A stretch of 5,778 nucleotides of DNA, from the NCBI GenBank assembly GCA_002385545.1, contig DGDR01000009.1:1-5778 (forward strand), read 5' to 3'. The notes beneath the pieces were generated by a model that worked only from the letters and a program-made list of their open reading frames with translations, did not search any database and was not told where the DNA came from. This document shows positions 1-5,726 of the stretch, piece by piece. The stretch comes from Clostridium sp. UBA3947. Lineage in GTDB: Bacteria; Bacillota; Clostridia; Clostridiales; Clostridiaceae. Numbering within the stretch: position 1 is the stretch's first letter; every line of letters begins with the position of its first letter. The translations under genes and the position numbers were made by a program.

Positions 1-1
1 G

Positions 2-679
2 TATAAGAGACAGGATAGAGACAGCTTGTTGGAGATTGATAATAGGATGGGTGCCAAAATATATACAGGCTTTATAAAGCTAAGAGGATTAACCTTAGGT
101 GTTATTGCAAGTAAAGATTCAGAGAAGGGATATATTAGTATTAAGGATTGCGAGAAGGCTGTAAGATTTATAAAGATTTGTAATGCCTTTAACATTTCAA
201 TACTATCTTTAACAGATTGTAAGGGCTTTTTACCTAGCAATGAGGAAGAAGCTAAGGGTGAAGCCTTATACGCTTCAAGGCTCCTGTATGTTTTAGCTCA
301 AGCTTCCGTACCAAAGGTGGCTTTAATTATTGGTGATTCTATTGGTTTAGGCCATATTGTATTTGCAAGTAAAGGAAGCTTTGATATGTGCTTTGCTCTG
401 CCAGCGACTACAATAGCGGTAGCAGAGCCTACAGAAATAGTAAAACAACTTTATAGGGAAGAAATTGCTTCTGATCCTAATCCTAAGGAGAAGGAAAAAC
501 AGTTTATCCAAAAGTATCTATCTGAGGAAGCAACTCCTTTTAAGGCTGTAGAAGAGGGGATTATCGACGATGTAATCAAGCCTTCCGAGGCTAGAGTTAC
601 TTTGATAAAAACCTTTGATATGCTTCAGAGCAAACGAGAGCTTAAGTATCATAAAAAGCACGAAAGCGGCTTGATATAG
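2..679 (+). CDS. Carboxyltransferase subunit of a biotin-dependent (acyl-CoA) decarboxylase/carboxylase, C-terminal part only
   Basis: Partial gene: the frame is open from base 2 to the TAG at 677-679, and homologous sequence begins before the first possible start (TTG at 26), so the true start lies left of the window. About 225 residues are seen, roughly the C-terminal half of a family that is usually about 450-520 residues long. Family members (MmdA, PccB, AccD-type) move a carboxyl group between biotin and an acyl-CoA in the cytoplasm. Recognisable landmarks are a GFLP segment (bases 215-238; usual form DVPGFLPG), the SVPKV strand before the glycine turn, LYREEI (about 443-460), and the closing motif EEGIIDDVIKPSEAR followed by a LQSKRE end. 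Several normally conserved positions differ: DVPGFLPG is DCKGFLPS, the GGAY turn reads GLGH (344-355), and MGPEGAV is AEPTEIV (422-442). An OadG-like gene follows after 16 bases and a biotin carrier after that, supporting a decarboxylase complex. The substrate cannot be told from this fragment. Confidence 0.85.
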   Translation, partial: YKRQDRDSLLEIDNRMGAKIYTGFIKLRGLTLGVIASKDSEKGYISIKDCEKAVRFIKICNAFNISILSLTDCKGFLPSNEEEAKGEALYASRLLYVLAQASVPKVALIIGDSIGLGHIVFASKGSFDMCFALPATTIAVAEPTEIVKQLYREEIASDPNPKEKEKQFIQKYLSEEATPFKAVEEGIIDDVIKPSEARVTLIKTFDMLQSKRELKYHKKHESGLI

Positions 680-695
680 AATAGGGGGTCATATA

Positions 696-1043
696 ATGGT
701 AGAACTAATCCAAGAAAACCTGATTCTTGTAATTATTTCTATATTAGCTGTTTTAGCTATACTTGTTGTAGCTGTGATTTCTATGGCGGTTAAGTTAAAT
801 AGAATAAAAGGGGAAGAAGCACAGGAAAAGGAGCAAGCTTTTGGTCATCCAGAAGTGTCTTTAGATATTAGCCCTTCTGATAAGGAGAACTATGAGGAAG
901 AGGATGAAGAAGAAATAGTGGCAGCTATTATAGCAGCTATTTGTGCCTATAGCGGAATGTCGGCCAAGGAGTTTACTATTAAGTCTATAAGAATAATAAA
1001 TAGCGGCAATTCAGAATGGAGAAGACAAGGTTTGATACCTTAA
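696..1043 (+). CDS. OadG/MmdD-like small membrane subunit of a sodium-pump-type decarboxylase
   Basis: This 115-residue protein has the layout of the OadG (gamma/delta) family: one N-terminal membrane helix (about residues 8-33, very rich in Ile, Leu and Val), a charged linker, an acidic stretch (EEEDEEE, about 67-73), then a conserved C-terminal module, IVAAIIAAICAY, with KSIRIIN and SEWRRQGL near the end. In the family, the helix anchors the complex and the C-terminal tail helps hold the carboxyltransferase and the other subunits together. The ATG at 696 has a purine-rich ribosome-binding site, AGGGGG, at 683-688. The gene lies 16 bases after the carboxyltransferase and 78 bases before the biotin carrier, as in mmdA-mmdD-mmdC operons. 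Length is normal for the family. The family call is firm; which decarboxylase it serves is not known. Confidence 0.85.
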   Translation: MVELIQENLILVIISILAVLAILVVAVISMAVKLNRIKGEEAQEKEQAFGHPEVSLDISPSDKENYEEEDEEEIVAAIIAAICAYSGMSAKEFTIKSIRIINSGNSEWRRQGLIP

Positions 1044-1107
1044 GGCTTAGCTCCTTAATCTAGGAAACATAAGCTTATACTATTCAAAATACCAATTATA
1101 ATCGTAC

Positions 1108-1114
1108 AGGGAGG
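1108..1114 (+). promoter_or_regulatory. Ribosome-binding site of the biotin carrier gene
   Basis: AGGGAGG, seven bases before the ATG at 1122. It is a strong Shine-Dalgarno sequence and fixes the start of the biotin carrier. The 78-base gap upstream of this gene contains no convincing promoter, so the gene is probably read from the same transcript as the two genes before it. Confidence 0.8.
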
Positions 1115-1121
1115 ATATTTT

Positions 1122-1556
1122 ATGAAAAAATACTATGTTACTGTAAATGGCAAGAAGTATGCTGTTGAGGTAGAAGAGGTAAATGGTGATTTGATAATAC
1201 CAGAGACACCGAAGGTAAGTGCCAATACAGAAAGGCCTGTGGTTCAGGCAGAGCCTCAGACTAAAGTAGAGGCCAATCCCCCTAAGGTAGATGAAGAGAC
1301 TAAAGTGGTAGAAAATACTTCAGTGGCGAAGGAGCCAGTAGAGGGAGAAAAAATAGAGTGTCCAATGCCAGGAAGTATTATTAAAATACTAGTTACTGAA
1401 GGAAGTAGCCTTAAGAAGGGCGATGTTATTATGATATTAGAAGCTATGAAAATGGAAAATGAGATTATGGCGCCAAGGGACTGTAAGGTTGTTAGCATAA
1501 ATGTTACAAAAGGGGAGCAGGTTAATACTGGAGATATATTAGCAGTAATAGAGTAA
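1122..1556 (+). CDS. Biotin carboxyl carrier protein (biotinyl domain, decarboxylase gamma/MmdC-like)
   Basis: The 144-residue protein has three parts. The N-terminal segment MKKYYVTVNGKKYAVEVEE (1-19) is the short beta-rich start typical of decarboxylase-type biotin carriers. A flexible linker rich in Pro, Val, Glu and Lys follows (about 28-75). The biotinyl domain (about 78-144) carries PMPGSI and the biotin attachment motif EAMKM (107-111), with the modified lysine at K110, 34 residues from the C-terminus, the usual distance. The domain would swing biotin between the carboxyltransferase and the next active site (a decarboxylase or a biotin carboxylase). It needs a BirA-type ligase, not in this window. 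Length and architecture fit MmdC/OadA-type carriers better than the AccB of fatty-acid synthesis, because of the N-terminal sequence and the OadG-like neighbour. A hairpin terminator follows 62 bases after the stop. The expected membrane beta-subunit gene does not follow. Confidence 0.92.
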   Translation: MKKYYVTVNGKKYAVEVEEVNGDLIIPETPKVSANTERPVVQAEPQTKVEANPPKVDEETKVVENTSVAKEPVEGEKIECPMPGSIIKILVTEGSSLKKGDVIMILEAMKMENEIMAPRDCKVVSINVTKGEQVNTGDILAVIE

Positions 1557-1568
1557 ATTGCTGGTACC

Positions 1569-1596
1569 TTGACAAATAGAAATTAGTTGATAAAAT
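1569..1596 (+). promoter_or_regulatory. Sigma-A-type promoter for coaX-dusB
   Basis: A perfect -35 hexamer TTGACA (1569-1574) and a -10 hexamer TAAAAT (1591-1596, five of six consensus bases) are 16 bases apart, with a TG at 1588-1589 giving an extended -10. Transcription should begin near 1603, about 70 bases before the coaX ATG. The promoter lies upstream of the hairpin at 1619-1650, so transcripts from it must pass through that hairpin to reach coaX. Confidence 0.7.
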
Positions 1597-1618
1597 TAAA
1601 TTGTTTAGGCAATAGGAA

Positions 1619-1656
1619 ATTTAAAAGCAGCTAAGAGGCTGCTTTTAAATTATATT
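1619..1656 (+). terminator. Rho-independent terminator after the biotin carrier gene, inside the coaX leader
   Basis: A perfect 13-bp stem is formed by 1619-1631 and 1638-1650 around a six-base loop (TAAGAG). The core is AAAAGCAGC paired with GCTGCTTTT, and T-rich sequence (TTTTAAATTATATT) runs through the right arm and beyond. The A-run on the left and T-run on the right make it symmetric, so it could stop transcription in both directions. It plausibly ends the decarboxylase operon. Because a promoter lies just upstream, it could also be an attenuator or a stabilising 5' hairpin for coaX. Confidence 0.7.
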
Positions 1657-1672
1657 AAGGGCGGTGTTTGAT

Positions 1673-2452
1673 ATGATACTTGTTGTAGATGTTGGAAATA
1701 CTAATATTGTGCTTGGAGTTTATAAGGAAAAGAATCTTTTAGTAGATTGGAGATTGTCTACAGATTCTGGTAGAACAGCAGATGAATATGGTGTTATGGT
1801 TGGACATCTTTTTCATATGAATAACCTGAATATTTCTGATGTGGAAGGGGTTATTATATCATCTGTTGTACCTAATATAATGTACAGCTTAGAGCATATG
1901 ATTTGGAAGTATTTTAAGCTTAAGCCAATGATAGTTGGACCAGGAGTGAAAACTGGCATTAATGTTAAATATGACAATCCTAAAGAGGTAGGAGCAGATA
2001 GAATAGTAAATGCTGTGGCCGCTCGAGAAATTTATAGAAAACCATTAATAATTATTGATTTTGGAACAGCTACCACCTTTTGTGCTGTTACTAAGAACGG
2101 TGATTATCTTGGAGGGGCAATATGTCCAGGGCTAAAAATATCAGCAGAAGCTCTGTATGAAAGAGCCGCCAAGCTTCCTAGAGTAGAAATAACACAACCA
2201 CCTACAGTTATATCTAAAAATACTGTTACAAGTATGCAGGCGGGGCTGGTGTATGGTTACATAGGGCAAGTTGATTATATTGTAGAAAAGATGAAAGCTG
2301 AAATGCAGGAATTTGATGATGAAACTCCCCTAGTTGTTGCTACAGGTGGATTAGCAAAGCTCATAGCCAAGGAATCTAAATATATTGATAAGGTAAAGCC
2401 TGACCTTACATTGGAAGGATTAAGAATAATATATGAAAAGAATAAGGAGTAA
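1673..2452 (+). CDS. coaX: Type III pantothenate kinase
   Basis: CoaX phosphorylates pantothenate with ATP, the first step of coenzyme A synthesis. Type III enzymes belong to the ASKHA fold and, unlike type I CoaA, are not feedback-inhibited by CoA. The ATG at 1673 is preferred: the protein then begins MILVVDVGNTNIVLGVY, the classic start of the family, at the normal length of 259 residues. A GTG at 1664 would add three residues but sits inside the ribosome-binding site (AAGGGCGG, 1657-1664). Visible motifs are the phosphate loop DVGNTN (6-11), GADR (107-110), the second phosphate motif DFGTATT (129-135) with its conserved Asp, CPGLKIS (151-157), ATGGLA (223-228) and TLEGL (246-250). All key residues are present. 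dusB follows after 5 bases, so the two are probably one transcript. The adenine-rich end of coaX holds the dusB ribosome-binding site. Confidence 0.96.
   Translation: MILVVDVGNTNIVLGVYKEKNLLVDWRLSTDSGRTADEYGVMVGHLFHMNNLNISDVEGVIISSVVPNIMYSLEHMIWKYFKLKPMIVGPGVKTGINVKYDNPKEVGADRIVNAVAAREIYRKPLIIIDFGTATTFCAVTKNGDYLGGAICPGLKISAEALYERAAKLPRVEITQPPTVISKNTVTSMQAGLVYGYIGQVDYIVEKMKAEMQEFDDETPLVVATGGLAKLIAKESKYIDKVKPDLTLEGLRIIYEKNKE
2444..2449 (+). promoter_or_regulatory. Ribosome-binding site of dusB, inside the end of coaX
   Basis: AAGGAG lies in the last codons of coaX, eight bases before the TTG at 2458. There is no ATG or GTG in frame between the stop at 2443-2445 and the conserved part of DusB, so this site decides for a TTG start. 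Its position inside coaX suggests translational coupling. Confidence 0.7.
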
Positions 2453-2457
2453 ATCAC

Positions 2458-3429
2458 TTGTTGAAGATATCTAACCTAACATTTAATAATAATGTGTTTT
2501 TAGCACCAATGGCAGGCTTTACGGATATAGCCTTTAGAGGCCTCTGCAAGGAAATGGGCTGTGGTTTAGTTTATAGTGAAATGGTTAGTGCCAAGGCATT
2601 ATATTATGGAAGCGACAATACGGAGAGCCTACTAATAACTTCAGAGGAAGAAAGACCCATTGCAGTGCAAATTTTTGGTAAAGAACCTTATATAATGGCT
2701 AAGGTTTGTGAGAGATTCAACCAAGATGATAGCTTTTGCCTAGTGGATATTAATATGGGATGCCCAGCACCTAAAATAGTGAAAAATGGTGAAGGTTCAG
2801 CCTTGATGCAAAATCCTAAACTGGCAGCAGAAATTGTTAGAGAAGTTAAGAAAGCTTCTTCAAAACCTGTAACTGTTAAGTTTAGAAAAGGCTTTACTAA
2901 TGATAATATTAATGCTGTAGATTTTGCCAAGACTTTAGAAGAAGCTGGAGCCGATGCTCTCACAATACATGGAAGAACCCGTCAGCAAATGTATGAAGGC
3001 CAGGCGGATTGGGAAATAATAGCTAAGGTCAAGGAGGCGGTTACAATCCCCGTTATAGGCAACGGCGATGTAAAAAGTGCAGAGGATGCCAAGCTTATAA
3101 CTGAGATTTCTTCCTGTGACGGTATTATGATTGGTCGAGGAAGTCTAGGTAATCCATGGATTTTTAAGCAAATAGAGGAGGCCTTAAATAACAAACCTGT
3201 AACCTATCCGGATTGGGGACAAAAGCTAGATTTATGTATAAGACATTATATTTTGGCATTAAAATATCATGGAGAGCATAAGGCTGTAAGAGAGATGAGG
3301 AAGCATATTGTCTGGTACATCAAGGGGATGCCAAATTGCACAGAGGTTAAGAACCTAATAAATGTAGAAAATAGTGGTGAAAAGGTTATAGAAATTTTAC
3401 GTAATTATAAAAATCAGCTTTTATCCTAA
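2458..3429 (+). CDS. dusB: tRNA-dihydrouridine synthase, DusB family
   Basis: This FMN-dependent enzyme reduces specific uridines of tRNA to dihydrouridine using NADPH. The 323-residue length is normal. The N-terminal TIM barrel starts with LAPMAGFTD (15-23), the flavin-binding start of the family. NMGCPAPK (99-106) carries the catalytic cysteine C102, followed by GEGSALM. KFRKG (141-145), HGRTR (171-175), GNGD (201-204) and IGRGSLGNPWIF (225-236) complete the barrel and the FMN phosphate site. A helical C-terminal domain (about 250-323) fits the tRNA-binding part. Translation begins at one of two adjacent TTG codons, 2458 or 2461. The first is better spaced from AAGGAG, while the second would match relatives that begin MKI. 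Neither choice changes the function. The DusB call rests on the overall motif set and on the place beside greA-lysS, common in clostridia. Confidence 0.94.
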   Translation: MLKISNLTFNNNVFLAPMAGFTDIAFRGLCKEMGCGLVYSEMVSAKALYYGSDNTESLLITSEEERPIAVQIFGKEPYIMAKVCERFNQDDSFCLVDINMGCPAPKIVKNGEGSALMQNPKLAAEIVREVKKASSKPVTVKFRKGFTNDNINAVDFAKTLEEAGADALTIHGRTRQQMYEGQADWEIIAKVKEAVTIPVIGNGDVKSAEDAKLITEISSCDGIMIGRGSLGNPWIFKQIEEALNNKPVTYPDWGQKLDLCIRHYILALKYHGEHKAVREMRKHIVWYIKGMPNCTEVKNLINVENSGEKVIEILRNYKNQLLS

Positions 3430-3493
3430 TAGTAAATTTTAAATATTAATATATTTGTAGGAATAAGTTTAATATTTTGTGTAAATATATAAT

Positions 3494-3515
3494 AAACTAT
3501 AATAATATAGTTTTT
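3494..3515 (+). terminator. Weak AT-rich terminator candidate after dusB
   Basis: An 8-bp stem, AAACTATA (3494-3501) with TATAGTTT (3506-3513), encloses a four-base loop and runs into five Ts (3511-3515). It has only one G-C pair, so the hairpin is weak. It lies 64 bases after the dusB stop and just before the greA promoter, where a terminator would be expected, but leakage into greA-lysS is likely. Confidence 0.35.
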
Positions 3516-3536
3516 GATATTCTAGGCAACTATAGG

Positions 3537-3566
3537 TTGACAATGATTGCTTTGCTGATTTATAAT
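3537..3566 (+). promoter_or_regulatory. Strong sigma-A-type promoter of greA-lysS
   Basis: TTGACA (3537-3542) and TATAAT (3561-3566) are both perfect consensus hexamers, 18 bases apart. Transcription should start near 3573, giving a leader of about 107 bases before the greA ATG. The surrounding 250-base gap is very AT-rich. It holds no RNA gene that I can recognise, and no T-box or lysine riboswitch. Confidence 0.75.
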
Positions 3567-3611
3567 AACTTTTAAATGATTACAAGGAGTATTTTGGTAA
3601 ACTTTCGTTTA

Positions 3612-3617
3612 TTGACA
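3612..3617 (+). promoter_or_regulatory. Second TTGACA element upstream of greA (possible second promoter)
   Basis: A second perfect -35 hexamer is present 75 bases downstream of the first. No good -10 is at the right distance: AATAAT at 3639-3644 matches five of six bases but at a 21-base spacing, and TATGTG at 3633-3638 matches three of six at 15. It may be a weak or regulated promoter, or chance. Confidence 0.25.
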
Positions 3618-3679
3618 GTATTAATTATTTTTTATGTGAATAATGATTTAGTAGTTATGATTATAAAGGGGAGAAAGAA

Positions 3680-4162
3680 ATGAGCGAACAAAAAAAGTAT
3701 TTAATGACTTATGAAGGGGTTAAAAAGCTTGAAGAAGAATTAGAGTACTTAAAAACAGTTAAAAGAAAGGAAATAACTGAAAAAATAAAAGTTGCCCTTG
3801 GATATGGAGACCTAAGTGAAAATTCAGAATATGATGAAGCAAAAAATGAACAGGCCTTTGTAGAAGGACGAATTATAACCCTAGAAAATATGTTAAGAAA
3901 TGCTACAATTGTGGACGAAAGCGAAATACCATCAGATGTAGTAAGTGTTGGTTCAAAGGTAAGGGTAAAGGATTATGAATTTGATGAAGAGGTAGAGTAC
4001 ACCATAGTTGGTTCTGCAGAAGCTGATCCGATGAGCTATAAAATTTCTAACGAATCTCCAGTTGGAAAGGCTCTTATAGGTAAGAAGGTAGGAGATATAG
4101 TAGAAGTGGCAGTACCAGGTGGAGTGAACAAATTCGAAATATTAGAAATTAGAAGAGACTAA
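3680..4162 (+). CDS. greA: Transcription elongation factor GreA
   Basis: GreA enters the secondary channel of stalled, backtracked RNA polymerase and stimulates cleavage of the RNA 3' end so that elongation can resume. The 160-residue protein has the usual two domains. The N-terminal antiparallel coiled coil (about 8-77) has the acidic tip GDLSENSEYDEAK (43-55), where D44 and E47 correspond to the Mg2+-coordinating pair D41/E44 of E. coli GreA. The C-terminal FKBP-like domain (about 84-158) includes VGSKVRVKD and SPVGKALIGKKVGD. The ATG at 3680 has AAAGGGGAG at 3665-3673, six bases upstream. A consensus promoter lies upstream and lysS follows after 19 bases, so greA is the first gene of a two-gene operon. 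All expected residues are present and nothing is odd about the protein itself. Confidence 0.97.
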   Translation: MSEQKKYLMTYEGVKKLEEELEYLKTVKRKEITEKIKVALGYGDLSENSEYDEAKNEQAFVEGRIITLENMLRNATIVDESEIPSDVVSVGSKVRVKDYEFDEEVEYTIVGSAEADPMSYKISNESPVGKALIGKKVGDIVEVAVPGGVNKFEILEIRRD

Positions 4163-4166
4163 TTAC

Positions 4167-4173
4167 AGGAGGG
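4167..4173 (+). promoter_or_regulatory. Ribosome-binding site of lysS
   Basis: AGGAGGG lies in the 19-base gap between greA and lysS, eight bases before the ATG at 4182. It is a near-perfect Shine-Dalgarno sequence. The gap has no room for a promoter or riboswitch, so lysS depends on transcription through greA. Confidence 0.8.
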
Positions 4174-4181
4174 ATTTTTAA

Positions 4182-5690
4182 ATGGCCAATGAGGAGACAA
4201 ATGTAAATATTGAAGCTGAAGAACAGGCCTTTAACGAGCTTATTAAGCTAAGAAGACAAAAACTAGCAGATGCTCAGGCAAAGGGAAAGGACCCATTTGA
4301 TGTGTACAAGGTAAATAGAACCCACACATCTGGTCAGATTAAAGAAAACTATGATGAATTAGAGAATCAAACCGTAACTGTAGCTGGAAGAATAATGTCT
4401 AAGAGAGTTCAAGGTAAGGCTGGTTTTACTGATATCCATGACAGAGACGGTAAGATTCAATTATATATTAAAATTGATGATGTAGGTGAAGAAGGCCTTA
4501 AGGAATTTAAAACCTTTGACATAGGAGATTGGATAAGTGTTACTGGTTTTGTTTTTAAGTCCAAGACTGGTGAAATAACAATACATATAAAGGAATTCCA
4601 ATTAATATCTAAAGCTCTAAAGCCATTACCAGAAAAGTGGCATGGGTTAAAGGATCCAGATCTAAGATATAGACAGAGAGAAGTGGATTTAATATCAAAC
4701 CCAGAGGTTAAAGAAACCTTTATAAAGAGAACTAAGATTATTAAAGCTATAAGAGAGTTTTTGGACAATAGAGGATATTTAGAAGTAGAAACTCCAATAC
4801 TTTCTCCTATCGCTGGAGGGGCAGCTGCAAGACCATTTATAACCCATCATAATGCTCTTAATATAGATATGTATCTAAGAATAGCTACAGAGCTCTACTT
4901 AAAGAGATGTATAGTAGGTGGACTTGAAAAAGTATATGATATGGGTAAGAACTTCAGAAATGAAGGTATAGATATAAGACATAATCCTGAATTTACTATG
5001 ATTGAGCTTTACGAAGCTTATGCAGATTATTATGACATGATGGAAATAATGGAAAACCTAGTAGCATACGTTTGCCAGAAGGTAAATGGCTCTACCAAGG
5101 TTGTTTATCAGGGAACTGAAATAGACTTTACTCCACCATGGAGAAGACTAACAATGGTAGATGCAGTAAAGGAATATGCAGGTATTGACTTCAACGAGAT
5201 AAAAACTGACGAAGAAGCTCAAGCAATTGCAAAGGAAAAGCATCTTGAGTTTAAGAAGGACTTAAAGGACTGCACAAGGGGAGACATATTAAATGCTTTA
5301 TTTGAAGAATATGCAGAGGAGCATTTAATACAACCAACCTTTATAATGGATTATCCTATAGAAATTTCACCGCTAACTAAGAAAAAGAGAGGAAATCCTG
5401 AATTCACTGAAAGATTTGAAGGCTTTATCTACGGTAGAGAGATTTGCAATGCTTACTCTGAATTAAATGATCCAATAGTTCAAAGAGAAAGATTTAAGCA
5501 GCAGGCAAAGGAAAGAGAGCTAGGGGACGACGAAGCTTATGTAATCGATGAAGAATTCATGAGTGCCCTAGAAACAGGTATGCCTCCAACTGGTGGTTTA
5601 GGTATAGGTGTAGACAGATTAGTAATGTTCTTAACAGATTCATACTCTATTAGGGACGTTATCTTGTTCCCAACAATGAAACCACTATAA
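4182..5690 (+). CDS. lysS: Lysyl-tRNA synthetase, class II
   Basis: LysS charges tRNA-Lys with lysine using ATP, in the cytoplasm as a dimer. At 502 residues it has normal class II length. A short N-terminal helical stretch (about 10-35) precedes the OB-fold anticodon-binding domain (about 64-145), with VAGRIMSKRVQGKAGFTDI and the start of the catalytic part at DPDLRYRQREVDLI (158-171). The three class II motifs are visible: motif 1 at about 191-213 (FLDNRGYLEVETPIL), motif 2 at about 256-280 with FRNEGIDIRHNPEFT, and motif 3 at about 469-500 with GLGIGVDRLVM and a FPTMKP end. SPL (396-398), FEGFIYGREI and NAYSELNDP match lysine-specific class II enzymes. The archaeal-type class I enzyme is excluded. 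It is the second gene after greA and is followed by a strong terminator. Nothing is truncated or unusual. Confidence 0.98.
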   Translation: MANEETNVNIEAEEQAFNELIKLRRQKLADAQAKGKDPFDVYKVNRTHTSGQIKENYDELENQTVTVAGRIMSKRVQGKAGFTDIHDRDGKIQLYIKIDDVGEEGLKEFKTFDIGDWISVTGFVFKSKTGEITIHIKEFQLISKALKPLPEKWHGLKDPDLRYRQREVDLISNPEVKETFIKRTKIIKAIREFLDNRGYLEVETPILSPIAGGAAARPFITHHNALNIDMYLRIATELYLKRCIVGGLEKVYDMGKNFRNEGIDIRHNPEFTMIELYEAYADYYDMMEIMENLVAYVCQKVNGSTKVVYQGTEIDFTPPWRRLTMVDAVKEYAGIDFNEIKTDEEAQAIAKEKHLEFKKDLKDCTRGDILNALFEEYAEEHLIQPTFIMDYPIEISPLTKKKRGNPEFTERFEGFIYGREICNAYSELNDPIVQRERFKQQAKERELGDDEAYVIDEEFMSALETGMPPTGGLGIGVDRLVMFLTDSYSIRDVILFPTMKPL

Positions 5691-5726
5691 AATTTAAAAG
5701 AGTATTATAGGTAGTAGCTACCTTTA

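Noticed and set aside
26..28. TTG as the start of a separate 217-residue protein
   Set aside because: The frame is open to the left edge and the sequence at 26 is mid-domain for the carboxyltransferase family. It is a truncated gene, not a short one.
1040..1058. Hairpin TTAAGG/CCTTAA after the OadG-like gene
   Set aside because: Only 6 bp with four A-T pairs and no T-run; it is not a credible terminator, and the genes on both sides belong together.
1076..1081. TATACT as a -10 element for an internal promoter before the biotin carrier
   Set aside because: No -35-like sequence lies 15-19 bases upstream; the nearest TTGATA is 38 bases away.
2688..2963. Open frame of 91 codons on the - strand inside dusB
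   Set aside because: It lies wholly within a well-supported gene, has no ribosome-binding site I can see and no recognisable protein family.
3441..3456. AT-only inverted repeat AAATAT/ATATTT after dusB
   Set aside because: Six A-T pairs in a very AT-rich gap are expected by chance and would not form a stable hairpin.
3544..3576. Short ATG-started frame in the greA leader
   Set aside because: About ten codons, no ribosome-binding site, and it spans the -10 element of the predicted promoter, so it would not be transcribed from its start.
4163..4181. Possible T-box or lysine riboswitch controlling lysS
   Set aside because: The greA-lysS gap is only 19 bases, and the leader upstream of greA (about 107 bases) shows no T-box consensus or lysine-riboswitch core.
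4457..4768. Open frame of 103 codons on the - strand inside lysS
   Set aside because: It is opposite the conserved OB-fold and catalytic region of lysS, and its sequence shows no family features.
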